From assembly GCA_903876665.1 (NCBI GenBank), contig CAIRAY010000143.1:1-64000 (forward strand): a stretch of DNA of 64,000 bases, read 5' to 3'. The position numbers were made by a program, and so were the translations under genes. This document shows positions 35,860-44,702 of this stretch, one piece after another. The stretch is from an uncultured Fibrobacterota bacterium. Lineage in GTDB: Bacteria; Fibrobacterota; Fibrobacteria; Fibrobacterales; Fibrobacteraceae. Each line of letters begins with the position of its first letter. The first letter of the stretch is position 1. The notes below the pieces were generated by a model that saw only the letters and a list, made by a program, of their open reading frames with translations, had not been told where the DNA came from and made no database searches.

Positions 35860-36903
35860 ATGGCATTTCATGAATGGGATGACGGCCCTAGCTGGCGTAC
35901 AATGTGGGAACGGCAGGGCCAAACGGTACTTGTCACCGGAGCCCATACCGCTCTTGGCGCAAAAGTGATTGACCGTCTTGCAAATTCGGGTTGGACCGTA
36001 CGGATCCTGGTAGACTCTTCACAGCTTCATCAGCAGTATCCGCGCCGAATCATACCCGTTCTCGGCTCTCTGGATGACCGGGCTTCCATGGTAGAGATTG
36101 TCCGGGATTGCCGGGCCGTGGTCCATTTGCAGGAACGCCAAGCCACGCGCAATCCCCAGCAATTTGTCCACGAAAACATCGAACACACCCGCACCCTGGT
36201 TCAAGTGGCCCGCGAGGTCCATGTAGCCCAATTTATTTTTCTTTCCAGCGCATCGGTGGCCCATCGTCGTGGTAGTCCCTACAGCCATTCCAAAAAGATT
36301 GCGGAAGATGTGGTGCGTGGGTCAGGTCTGGAATGGACCATTGTCAGGCCTTCCATGCTCGTAGGAATCGAAGGGGGCCTAGAATACCAATCCCTCCGAA
36401 AAATAATTCGTCGCTTTGTCGGAATTCCCCTGCCAGAGGGTGGCCACGCCGTCAAACGTCCCCTTCACGAAGACGACCTCGCTGAAGGAATCGATCTTTT
36501 GATGCGCGCAAGCCTTTCTTCCATCAATCGTCGCACCTACCATCTTTCGGGGCAAAAGTCCATTACCGTTGTGGATCTTGTCCATCAGATATCGACTGAG
36601 CATGGCTGGCCCAAGCGAGCCACTTTCAATGTTCCCAGTTGGGTTTGTTGGTGGGCGGCCCGTCTGGTGGATCGAATTTTTCAGTGGCCCTATCCAGCGT
36701 CCCACCTGTTGCGGGTTATTATGGATGATGAGGATCACGATAATGAACCTGCATCCCACGATTTTGGCTTTCGTCCCCGCCCTTTGTCGGGTCGTCTCAT
36801 TCCACAGCCCACCCTGGATCACTGGCGCCATATCGCCAAACCTGCCATGGCCCCAATCCGGATGCAAAAAGGCTTCAGCATCATTCGACGGAATACCCGG
36901 TGA
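35860..36903 (+). CDS. NAD(P)-dependent epimerase/dehydratase family protein (SDR)
   Basis: A 347-residue extended SDR-type protein. The Rossmann fold starts TVLVTGAHTALGAKVIDRLA (about residues 28-47). The strand-4 motif is FIFLSSASV and the catalytic YxxxK is YSHSK (about residues 146-150), followed by WTIVRPSMLVG. An atypical NAD-binding (NmrA/NDUFA9-like) relative is likely. Its stop overlaps the next gene, a secreted peptidase, by GTGA. Enzyme substrate not identifiable. Coupling of a cytosolic dehydrogenase to a secreted peptidase is odd. Confidence 0.82.
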   Translation: MAFHEWDDGPSWRTMWERQGQTVLVTGAHTALGAKVIDRLANSGWTVRILVDSSQLHQQYPRRIIPVLGSLDDRASMVEIVRDCRAVVHLQERQATRNPQQFVHENIEHTRTLVQVAREVHVAQFIFLSSASVAHRRGSPYSHSKKIAEDVVRGSGLEWTIVRPSMLVGIEGGLEYQSLRKIIRRFVGIPLPEGGHAVKRPLHEDDLAEGIDLLMRASLSSINRRTYHLSGQKSITVVDLVHQISTEHGWPKRATFNVPSWVCWWAARLVDRIFQWPYPASHLLRVIMDDEDHDNEPASHDFGFRPRPLSGRLIPQPTLDHWRHIAKPAMAPIRMQKGFSIIRRNTR

Positions 36904-38252
36904 AGGCCGCGTTTTTCCTGGGATCCTTGGCGGTGCTTTGTTTCCAGGCGTGCATCTTCGAAACCAAGGTGTCTACCCAGGGCACCCCTTCCGAGCTCGA
37001 ATTCAACTACTGGATGCTTTCGCGGCTGTACATCCACCCCGAAGAACTCACTCCAATCGAAGCATTTGAGGCTCGTGGCGATTCATTTTTTAACGCAGGG
37101 TGGACTCCACCCGCCAATCTGAAGGGGCTTGGGGCCAGTGAGTATTTTTCGGTGATGTCCCTTTATTCGGCGATCATAGATCCCTTTACCCGCTACGTGC
37201 CTCCACAAAAGGCAGACGAACAAAAAGCCCAGGACACTTCGACGGTGATCCAGGGTGGTGTGGGAGTCGAGATGGTTTGGGATCCTGGACCGGACTCGGC
37301 TCGCATCGCCGTTATGCGGGTTTATGCGGACAGCCCTGCCGAAATTGCCGGACTCCAAAGAAATGACCGATTGCTGTCCTCTAACGGTGTTGGCTTGCAA
37401 AATGATTCCGCCTACGAACTTTTCAGCAAAATCCTCCACGATTCCCTGTGGATCCGCCTCCGGGTCTTGCGCGAAAACCAAGATTCATTGGATACTCTGG
37501 CAATTGATGTTAAACGAGGTCTTGTATATGTGCCAACGGTTTTTTTGGACACCGTGGCGAATGTTCCGGTGATTGAAGTACGGCAGTTTGTACGCACAAG
37601 CATCAAAGATGGAGGAACGGATACTGAATTTCACCGAGCGCTCGAGGCTTCGCGCGGCATGGGTACCCGAGTGATTGACCTGCGGGGGAACCCGGGTGGA
37701 GAAATCCGGGTGTGCCTCGACATGGCCGATGAATTCATTGCCGAACAACCCATGGTGTATCTGATCGTCAGGTCCTTTGATGCCCGAGGGAACCGCAAGA
37801 TTGATACCACCGGGTTTCCAGGCCATATTCCAGGTGTTGCAGAAGGGGAACGGGTGATTCTTGCTGTGGATTCCAATACGGCATCCTGTGCCGAAATTTT
37901 TGCAGGAGCCCTTAAAAAGATTTTAGGTGACAATGCGGTATTGGTGGGAACCCGAACCTACGGCAAAGCGATCGGGCAGTCGCACTGGGACACCCCTGCG
38001 GGCGGAATCGCGGTGATCACCAATTTGCAAATCCGACTTCCCGATGGCACCGATTACCAAAGCGCAGGAATTCCCGCAGACATTGCGGTAGACGAAGGAT
38101 CGATCTTGGAGACCTCCGTCCGCCTTGCAGGGAATGATGAATCGCTACCTCGGATGGCACTGCCCGCGCTGAAGAAGCGTATATTCCTAAGAGAAGTGAA
38201 TCTCCCCGCACCAGGTGGTGGTGCCTGGATGGATTCCACCCGAGGTTTTTGA
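36900..38252 (+). CDS. S41 family C-terminal processing peptidase, lipoprotein, first of a tandem pair
   Basis: A 450-residue CtpA-type serine peptidase. It starts with GTG at 36900, overlapping the upstream stop, and carries a lipoprotein signal (LCFQAC, about residue 18). A PDZ domain (about residues 115-195) includes ADSPAEIAGLQRNDRLLS. The peptidase core has DLRGNPGGE, the nucleophile Ser329 in NTASCAEI and the general base Lys356 in TYGKAIGQ; the Ser-Lys spacing is 27 rather than the common 25. A second S41 lipoprotein follows directly. Cleavage of exported proteins is the family role; the target is unknown. Confidence 0.9.
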   Translation: MKAAFFLGSLAVLCFQACIFETKVSTQGTPSELEFNYWMLSRLYIHPEELTPIEAFEARGDSFFNAGWTPPANLKGLGASEYFSVMSLYSAIIDPFTRYVPPQKADEQKAQDTSTVIQGGVGVEMVWDPGPDSARIAVMRVYADSPAEIAGLQRNDRLLSSNGVGLQNDSAYELFSKILHDSLWIRLRVLRENQDSLDTLAIDVKRGLVYVPTVFLDTVANVPVIEVRQFVRTSIKDGGTDTEFHRALEASRGMGTRVIDLRGNPGGEIRVCLDMADEFIAEQPMVYLIVRSFDARGNRKIDTTGFPGHIPGVAEGERVILAVDSNTASCAEIFAGALKKILGDNAVLVGTRTYGKAIGQSHWDTPAGGIAVITNLQIRLPDGTDYQSAGIPADIAVDEGSILETSVRLAGNDESLPRMALPALKKRIFLREVNLPAPGGGAWMDSTRGF

Positions 38253-39574
38253 TGAAAATTTTTTGGTCCGCGCTTTTTTCCCTTCTTTGGCTGGGCTGCG
38301 ACCTGACATCCAGCAAACCTCCCATCGCCGAGGAGAACGCGAAACTGGGTCAGCTGGAGCTCGAATTTAATCACCTGATCTTGACGCGTATGCACCTGTA
38401 TTTCACCGAGGTCGAACCTTTGTCAAGCTATCGGGGCCATGGCAACCCAATTGACGGGGCCTACGCCGATGTCAGCTACATGTACAGCTCCCTCACCGAT
38501 CGGTTCACCCGCTATTTTCCTCCCGACCAGGCCACCGAAATTTTGTCGATGTATTTGGGTTCCGATGACCAAATGGCCTTGATTGGAGTGATGCTTGCAA
38601 CCCTTGAAGATACTCTGGTGGTGGACAAGGTTGTCCCCGGAAGCCCAGCGGAGCTTTCCGGAATTCAAGAAGGGGATCACATTGTCGAGGTGGATTCCAT
38701 CAATGTGACAGGCCCCAACATCAGCAAATACGAGACCTTGACGGCGGGTGGTGCAGGGACTGCATTCAAACTAACGGTTTTGCGTAATGGGGTTTTGCTT
38801 GAGTTTTCAGTCGCAAAAAAGGTCATCGTCGTTCCCACGGTATGGCTTGACCAGGTCGATAGCATTCCGGTGATCCAGGTCGACTTTTTTGCCGCATCGG
38901 AAGACGGAAAGAATAATGGCACCGCATCAGAATTTACCGATGCGTTAGCCCGGGCTGGGGCTTTTACCGTTGCGATCATTGATCTGCGAGGCAATCCCGG
39001 TGGCAGTGTGGATGAATGCACGGCCATGACCGATGCCCTCCTGGATACCGGAGTGATTGTGTATTCCATCGATCGAGTCTGGGATGAAAAATTACACATA
39101 AGCTATTTTGATTCCACCGATATCCTGCCGGTGACCGCGAATAGTCCCTACGAAAATCGGCGCTATGTCTTTCTCCAAGACAAAGGTAGCGCCAGCTGCT
39201 CCGAGATCATGCTTGCGGGCGTAAAGCGCAATACGGATTGGCCCATTGTGGGGGAACAAAGTTATGGCAAGGGCATTGCTCAACAACTCATTTATCCCAC
39301 CTATGCCAAGGGACTTGCGGTCGTCACCACCACCGAATTTCGCGATGGCGATTGGAACAATTATCACCATATCGGCATTGTGCCCGACTACGCAGTGACC
39401 GACCCCGATTCGGCATTGGCCATGGCGGTGACGCTGGCCAAGGGAACCGATTCACCCGTCGCGTTGGCGCGGAGCAGTGCCCAAGTCATCATGAACCAAG
39501 AATCCATCGCACGCATCAATTTCCGTTTGACCCATCGCCCTGCACGCCCCAATGGAGCGTGGATCCGGAAATAA
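38252..39574 (+). CDS. S41 family C-terminal processing peptidase, lipoprotein, second of a tandem pair
   Basis: A 440-residue S41 peptidase, paralogous to the previous gene; the ATG at 38252 overlaps its stop by one base. Lipobox LLWLGC. The PDZ portion contains GSPAELSGIQEGDHIVEVD. The catalytic core has DLRGNPGGS, GSASCSEIMLAG (nucleophile Ser) and SYGKGIAQ, giving a Ser-Lys spacing of 25, as is canonical. The two tandem genes share the N-terminal layout (LEFNYWMLSRL / LEFNHLILTRM, then DPFTRYVPP / DRFTRYFPP), so they arose by duplication. It ends 17 bp before the convergent GH26 gene. Confidence 0.9.
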   Translation: MKIFWSALFSLLWLGCDLTSSKPPIAEENAKLGQLELEFNHLILTRMHLYFTEVEPLSSYRGHGNPIDGAYADVSYMYSSLTDRFTRYFPPDQATEILSMYLGSDDQMALIGVMLATLEDTLVVDKVVPGSPAELSGIQEGDHIVEVDSINVTGPNISKYETLTAGGAGTAFKLTVLRNGVLLEFSVAKKVIVVPTVWLDQVDSIPVIQVDFFAASEDGKNNGTASEFTDALARAGAFTVAIIDLRGNPGGSVDECTAMTDALLDTGVIVYSIDRVWDEKLHISYFDSTDILPVTANSPYENRRYVFLQDKGSASCSEIMLAGVKRNTDWPIVGEQSYGKGIAQQLIYPTYAKGLAVVTTTEFRDGDWNNYHHIGIVPDYAVTDPDSALAMAVTLAKGTDSPVALARSSAQVIMNQESIARINFRLTHRPARPNGAWIRK

Positions 39575-39591
39575 TGAAGGATTGCGCTTAG

Positions 39592-41298
39592 TTACTTGAT
39601 GAAGACCTGCCGGACCTGAATTCCGAGGTTGTTTGTGGTGCGAATCAAATAAATGCCCCGGGCAAGTCCTTTCAAACTGAATGGATCCTGTCCTGCCATG
39701 GTGGAGATTCGTTCACCCTTGATGTTCCTGATCTCCATCGTTGAAACACCGAATGGATCCGATGCGGGGTTCCGCGCGCCCCGCTTGCCCGCCAGTACTG
39801 GGGATGGAACATAGCTTGCCCAACCGGGCATTTCGTCCAAGGTAATGACATAGTCATGGTTCATGATGCTGTTCCAGTCCGCTGCAGTGTTGTCGTGTGC
39901 CCAGCCATCCATGGTGTAGTCTCCGTACCAAGGCATAAAGTAGGACCAGCCCGCACCATCGCTCACGAGACTATCCGGATGAGGAATGGATCCATTTTCG
40001 CTCAAAGTAACCAGTTTTTTTCCGGAGAAAATTTCCTTGACTTTCTCAAAAGATGATGCCAGGGATCCATGATTCGCTTCGCGGGGGTAATAATAAAAAT
40101 CGCGCCCCACAATATCCACATAGGCATCACCGGGGTACCATTCCAGAGCATCACTAGCTTCATCCGAAGTCCATACCCAAATCAGATTGTTCAACCCATG
40201 GGTGATGGTGAAGCGATCAAACATAAGGCGGTACAAGGCCTTGGTGGCCGCACCGCCTTTAGCTCCCCACCAGAACCATTTGCCCGAAGCTTCATGAAGG
40301 GGGCGCCACAGCACAGGCACGCCCTTGTCGGCAAGTATTTTCAAATAACCCGCAACAATATCCAAATCCCGAACCATGGCAACATATTCTGCACTTGATG
40401 TGTTGAATGCAGCGTGAGTGGTGGAGTCGGAGAAGGCTTTGTTGAGATTGAAATCAGTTGTTGTGGATGAATTGCCAGGCGTATAAAAAGACTCGACGGT
40501 AAGGCTAGGGTCTTTCCAGTGCCAGCAATACGCAGGAATACCACCCCGGGAAAATGCATTCTCGGCCAAGGCCAGGGTCCCGTTGGTGTAGTCTTTGTAC
40601 CATCCCCCTTCGGAGTTTTTCCCAGTGGCATGCATAAAATCCACCCCAATGAGTGCGGGCGTTTTTCCGGAGGCATTGATGATCCAGGCGACTTCGGTTT
40701 GGTTGGCAACCGACATGGGGGTATTATTGCCATCATTCAGCATCACATCGCTGGTCATCACTCCACTAACAACCTTTTTTCCAAAGTTTTCCAGCAAAAA
40801 TCCGTACATTTTTTTTGCATTCACCGAAGCATTGGGTGAAACCAGTGTGCCCGGAATGCTAAAGGGTACGCTGACATAGGGGGTAATTTCCAAGTAATCA
40901 AGATTCACATAACCCCAAGAATGGGTGATGCTAATGGTATTGGTACCAGCAACAAGCTTGATTTTTGACGATGCCTTGATGGTCGTGAAGCTTTGTGCGT
41001 AAGGGAAGGAAATTTGACCCGTCGAAGCTCCATTGACGGACAGATTCTGGATCTTTCCGTTGAGATCGGCCACAAAGTAGGAGGCCCAGAGAGTGTAGAA
41101 TCCTGCCACGCTAGTGGTGACGTTGAAGGACAGCGAACCGCTTTTCATATCCACATAGAACCCGCCCGAGGCAGATGCGCTAGCCATTTTGGTAACCGAA
41201 TTGACATCGGTAATGGCAGCTTCCGCCTCAAAGCGCTCAGCTGCTGAGGCCATTCCCAAAAGTCCGGCAAGGACCAAAATACTGATTTTTGTGGTCAT
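39592..41298 (-). CDS. Secreted GH26 beta-mannanase with N-terminal CBM and C-terminal sorting-like domain
   Basis: Hydrolyses beta-1,4-mannan outside the cell. The 568-residue protein starts with MTTKISILVLAGLLGMASAA. Residues about 20-140 form a CBM35/CBM6-like beta-sandwich (RFEAEAAITDVNSVTKMASA, ending GYVNLDYLEI). The GH26 barrel follows, with acid/base Glu336 in WRPLHEASG and nucleophile Glu434 in TLSENGS, plus FWWGAKGG between them. The last 65 residues (MEIRNIKGERISTMAGQ, then LKGLARGIYLIRT) look like the type IX-secretion C-terminal sorting domain. This makes it a candidate surface or secreted enzyme. Confidence 0.92.
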   Translation of the reverse strand: MTTKISILVLAGLLGMASAAERFEAEAAITDVNSVTKMASASASGGFYVDMKSGSLSFNVTTSVAGFYTLWASYFVADLNGKIQNLSVNGASTGQISFPYAQSFTTIKASSKIKLVAGTNTISITHSWGYVNLDYLEITPYVSVPFSIPGTLVSPNASVNAKKMYGFLLENFGKKVVSGVMTSDVMLNDGNNTPMSVANQTEVAWIINASGKTPALIGVDFMHATGKNSEGGWYKDYTNGTLALAENAFSRGGIPAYCWHWKDPSLTVESFYTPGNSSTTTDFNLNKAFSDSTTHAAFNTSSAEYVAMVRDLDIVAGYLKILADKGVPVLWRPLHEASGKWFWWGAKGGAATKALYRLMFDRFTITHGLNNLIWVWTSDEASDALEWYPGDAYVDIVGRDFYYYPREANHGSLASSFEKVKEIFSGKKLVTLSENGSIPHPDSLVSDGAGWSYFMPWYGDYTMDGWAHDNTAADWNSIMNHDYVITLDEMPGWASYVPSPVLAGKRGARNPASDPFGVSTMEIRNIKGERISTMAGQDPFSLKGLARGIYLIRTTNNLGIQVRQVFIK

Positions 41299-41360
41299 CT
41301 AAAATCCCAGTTCAAGGTGTACCCTTTGGATATACATAAATATACCCCTGGCAATTGAGT

Positions 41361-41368
41361 TACCTTTG
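41361..41368 (+). promoter_or_regulatory. TACCTTTG box 4 nt before ATG
   Basis: Exact TAnnTTTG match 4 nt before the ATG at 41373. No Shine-Dalgarno sequence and no good -33 element at 19-20 nt. Confidence 0.45.
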
Positions 41369-41372
41369 CGCA

Positions 41373-42053
41373 ATGAATAAATGGGAATTGCTCGAAACAA
41401 CACTGGTTCCAGACAGCCAGACGCAAATGAGCCTCTACAAAAACGGAGATGACTACTCTATTTGCGTGGACGGAAAAGAGTTGATGAACACCCGCAAGCA
41501 TGGCTCCGAAGAGTCCCTGGCGGATTTGGGGTGCAAAAAGCTCATGGGCCGTCCAGATGGGCGTGTCCTGGTCGGGGGGCTAGGAATGGGCTTTACCCTG
41601 GCAGCAACCCTGCGGCACGTGGGCCCCAAGGCCAAGGTGGAGGTCGCGGAGCTTGTTCCGGCAGTACAAGACTGGAACCGTGATTATTTGGGAGAATTCG
41701 CAGGCTTTCCTTTGAAGGATGCCCGCGTAAAGGTGGACCTAGGCGATGTGGCCGATGTGTTACGCAATAATCCCAACGGCTTTGATTCCATTCTTTTGGA
41801 TGTGGACAATGGCCCCAGTCCCTTCACCCAAGACAAAAATACCTGGCTCTACTGGCCCGAAGGGCTTGGAGTTCTGTACAAGTCCTTGCGCCCCCAAGGC
41901 GTGGTGGCCATTTGGTCCGCCTATTCGGACCGCAAATTCTTCAAACGGCTGGTCCAGGCCGGATTTATGGTCAAGGAGCACCAGGTGGGCGTCCATGCCA
42001 ACGGAAGTGGCGGCCGGCATTTCATTTGGGTCGCCGACAAAGTAAAGAGTTGA
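41373..42053 (+). CDS. Spermidine-synthase-like methyltransferase-fold protein
   Basis: A 226-residue protein with the start at ATG 41373. A Rossmann fold of the spermine/spermidine synthase or class I methyltransferase type: GRVLVGGLGMGFTLAATLRH (motif I), KVEVAELVPAVQDWN, and FDSILLDVDNGPSPFT (motif II), then LRPQGVVAIWSAYSD. No polyamine-specific N-terminal domain is apparent, so the substrate is open. It stands alone between GH26 (divergent) and the esterase gene. Confidence 0.8.
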   Translation: MNKWELLETTLVPDSQTQMSLYKNGDDYSICVDGKELMNTRKHGSEESLADLGCKKLMGRPDGRVLVGGLGMGFTLAATLRHVGPKAKVEVAELVPAVQDWNRDYLGEFAGFPLKDARVKVDLGDVADVLRNNPNGFDSILLDVDNGPSPFTQDKNTWLYWPEGLGVLYKSLRPQGVVAIWSAYSDRKFFKRLVQAGFMVKEHQVGVHANGSGGRHFIWVADKVKS

Positions 42054-42141
42054 TTTCTCCGCAAGGGGATCCTGCTCCAGCCTGAATTCATGAATTTGAT
42101 TTGGCCGGCAATGAAACCCCCATCCAGGGTAGTTTAAGGAA

Positions 42142-43050
42142 ATGAATCACCTTTCCACTGCTATCATTGGGCTAATCATCTCTTTTGATCTCTCCAGTGC
42201 CTCGGAGCGTTTGGTATTTGTTCTTTCTGGCCAATCCAATGCGGTCGGTATTGGTTGCGATCGCGAAAACCTGCCAGCAGAGCTGAACGACACCTTTCCC
42301 AATATTCCCATCCATGCCACCATCAACGGGAAATCGGCACCCTGGGAATCCCTAAGGCCCGCCTTGACCGCTGGCGATGGCTGGTGCATGGGTTCCGAAC
42401 TTTCCTTGGGCTTTGAATTGCAAAAGAAATTTCCGGGCAAAGCGATTGCCATTGTCAAGTATGCCTACTCCGCGAAAACCATGTATTTCGATTACCATGC
42501 AGCTTCGGCCACACAAGCCGCCGGCCCTGATTATGGAAATTTGATTGCGGAATGGAATTCGGCCATGAGTTCAAAAACCTTTACCGAAGACACCATAACC
42601 CCCGCCGGGTTCTTTTGGATGCAAGGGGAAGGAGATTGCTACAATCCCTATGCAAGTGTCTATGGCGAGAACCTCAAGGCCTTCATCGCCTCGGTCCGCA
42701 CGGACCTTCACGCTCCAAACATGCCCTTTGTAATTGGCATGATTGATTCCATCGGTTTCCCACAAATTCCTTCGGAGATCAATAATGTTCGCAATGGACA
42801 ACGCGACGCAGCCACCAGTTTGGCAAATGTATATACCGTAGAAACCAGCGACCTTGCGATTCACGATCCACCTAGCCTGTTTCCCTACCATTTCTCCGTG
42901 TTGGGCCTAGTCGGACTTGGTCAAGGTTTTGCTGCCGCCTTGCCCAGCGGAGTTCCTTCTCCATTGAAGTGGAATAGTCGGGCGACACCGTCGCTGATGT
43001 ACCCCACGCGCCTGGTGGACCTATTGGGTCGAGCGAAATCCAGTCTATGA
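42142..43050 (+). CDS. Secreted SGNH-type esterase, CE6/sialate O-acetylesterase-like
   Basis: Probably removes acetyl groups from plant polysaccharide. The 302-residue protein has a signal peptide (LSTAIIGLIISFDLSSAS). It contains the SGNH block I LSGQSNAVGIG, the family segment FFWMQGEGDCYN and a later GFPQIPS region, as in the DUF303/SASA or carbohydrate-esterase 6 group. The C-terminal tail (SPLKWNSRATPSLMYPTR) is short. A TAGTTTAA box lies 4 nt from the ATG, but AAGGAA may serve as a ribosome site. Terminated by the hairpin at 43129. Confidence 0.85.
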   Translation: MNHLSTAIIGLIISFDLSSASERLVFVLSGQSNAVGIGCDRENLPAELNDTFPNIPIHATINGKSAPWESLRPALTAGDGWCMGSELSLGFELQKKFPGKAIAIVKYAYSAKTMYFDYHAASATQAAGPDYGNLIAEWNSAMSSKTFTEDTITPAGFFWMQGEGDCYNPYASVYGENLKAFIASVRTDLHAPNMPFVIGMIDSIGFPQIPSEINNVRNGQRDAATSLANVYTVETSDLAIHDPPSLFPYHFSVLGLVGLGQGFAAALPSGVPSPLKWNSRATPSLMYPTRLVDLLGRAKSSL

Positions 43051-43126
43051 GAGTTTCTGAATTCGGACTTGAATTTTAGCGGGTTTCTAAATACTTGACC
43101 TTCATGTTCGTGGATTATCCCACACG

Positions 43127-43160
43127 AAAAAAACCCGGGGCACGAGGCGTCCGGGTTTTT
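43127..43160. terminator. Bidirectional rho-independent terminator
   Basis: Stem AAAAACCCGG (43129-43138) / CCGGGTTTTT (43151-43160) with a 12-nt loop; it ends both the esterase and the sigma-factor transcripts. Confidence 0.85.
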
Positions 43161-43192
43161 AAGGAAGGAGAGAGGAGGGAGAGGGATAAAAT

Positions 43193-44029
43193 TTAGGCGG
43201 CCATCTTCATTTCACGAAGACGGGCGAGCGCGTTTTCCTTGATCTGGCGAACGCGTTCCTTGGAGAGGCCGAGCTGGCGACCAATCTCGAGGAGGTTTAA
43301 TTCATAGTCACCTTTGAAACCGTAGTAAAGTTTGAGGACTTCGCGTTCCTGGTCGCTCAATTGCGAGAACATCTTGCGGAGCTCGGTGCGGTCAGCGGCC
43401 TTTTCACTGCGGTAGTCCGCGCCTTCGGAGTCGCTGGGGATAATTTCGAGAAGGGAGGTTTCGCCATCTTCGCCAACTGGCGCATCGAGGGAAACCGTAC
43501 GGACACCCATCAACAGGATTTTTTCGATCTGTTCGGCGTTATAGCGAGTCAGGCCTTCCAGAGATTCGGTATCGACGACATAGGCTCCACCGACCACTTG
43601 CTTGATGCGGCTGGTGTTACGGTTCAGCTTGCGCAAGACGAGTTCCTTTTCGGCGCTGATGCGGACCATGCGGGCCTTCTCGGAAATGGCGCGGGTAATG
43701 GCTTGACGGATCCACCAGACAGCGTAGCTGATGAACTTGATTTTTTGATCGGCGTCAAAACGACGGGCCGCTTCGATCAGACCCAGATTGCCTTCATTGA
43801 CGAGCTCGCCAATGGAGAATCCCTGGTTCTTATACATGTTGGCAATGTTGATGACGAAGCGGAGATTGGCGCGCACTAGGCGATCCATTGCGCCCCGATG
43901 TCCTTCCGATGCCTTGCGAAGCAATGCCCGTTCTTCTGCAAGTCCCAGAAGAGGGTAGCGCGCTACTTCGCTCAGGTACTGGAAGTAGATTGCGCGTTCA
44001 TTCCATTCTTGGCTAGCCTTTGCAATCAT
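43193..44029 (-). CDS. Short primary-type sigma-70 factor
   Basis: Directs RNA polymerase to promoters. The 278-residue protein lacks region 1.1, like the RpoD of Bacteroidetes. Region 2 is complete (LVRANLRFVINIANMYKNQG, then EGNLGLIEAARRFD and KFISYAVWWIRQAITRAIS, which hold the -10 recognition helix). Region 3 and region 4.2 follow (LLEIGRQLGLSKERVRQIKE). It has a GAGG ribosome site. Its size and full region 2 suggest a housekeeping sigma rather than an ECF factor; rpoD is likely but not certain, since RpoS- or RpoH-like paralogues have similar size. It would be a natural reader of the TAnnTTTG promoters in this window. Confidence 0.85.
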   Translation of the reverse strand: MIAKASQEWNERAIYFQYLSEVARYPLLGLAEERALLRKASEGHRGAMDRLVRANLRFVINIANMYKNQGFSIGELVNEGNLGLIEAARRFDADQKIKFISYAVWWIRQAITRAISEKARMVRISAEKELVLRKLNRNTSRIKQVVGGAYVVDTESLEGLTRYNAEQIEKILLMGVRTVSLDAPVGEDGETSLLEIIPSDSEGADYRSEKAADRTELRKMFSQLSDQEREVLKLYYGFKGDYELNLLEIGRQLGLSKERVRQIKENALARLREMKMAA

Positions 44030-44286
44030 TTGAAAACCTCGTGTTTGTTGTTGCTTTTAAGATAACCCACTTTTAGGGGTCGAATGTCACGGCTTAGTGA
44101 CCGCTCCGCAAAAACGAGTGACGAATCGTGTGAAAAACATGTCGAAGAGAACGCTGTTTTGTGTCAGGAATTGTCACCAATTTGTACACAGCCCCGCGAA
44201 TTGGGGGATTGGCGTGGTTTATGAATACCGGCTATTTGCAGTGCCAGGGCTGGATCAGGGGGTCGAAGACCCGTTTCAATAGCGGG

Positions 44287-44682
44287 TTATTCCGGACAAG
44301 AGAGGATACAACTTTCCAAGAGTGTGATATGGGTGGGTCCGTTGGTGAAAGTGGCGGACTCCATTTGAGAAATATCAATATTGCCCACAATCGCGGCACA
44401 GCTTCCGCCTGTAGTCGACTTGTTTACATACAAAGTATTTGCCGAGCAACTTTGGGCATAGGACAAATCATATTCGCCCGGGATTAAAGCGGTATAGACA
44501 TGACCCCAGGTAGGAGAAACCACATGGACATTTCCCCCAACCGTGGAGCTGGAGGAGAGGGTGGTGAGGGAAGAGGAGGATCCAGATTCCGAGCTGGAAT
44601 TTGAGGCCATGATCGCCCCGCCTTCATTGCAGCCCAAGACCAGAATGAAACTAATGCAGGCAAACTTATTCAAGATTTTCAT
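44287..44682 (-). CDS. Small Ser-rich lipoprotein downstream of leuS
   Basis: A 131-residue lipoprotein. The ATG at 44682 is preceded by AAGGA at 8 nt; an ATG at 44700 is in frame but lies before the site. Signal MKILNKFACISFILVLGC with lipobox Cys18. Residues about 25-50 are a Ser linker, followed by a domain of about 80 residues with several cysteines (QSCSANTLYV, SCAAIV, ESCILSC) which probably pair. No family recognised. It starts 20 bp after the leuS stop and is probably co-transcribed with it. Confidence 0.68.
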   Translation of the reverse strand: MKILNKFACISFILVLGCNEGGAIMASNSSSESGSSSSLTTLSSSSTVGGNVHVVSPTWGHVYTALIPGEYDLSYAQSCSANTLYVNKSTTGGSCAAIVGNIDISQMESATFTNGPTHITLLESCILSCPE

Positions 44683-44702
44683 CGGTATTTTCCTTATCAC
44701 AT

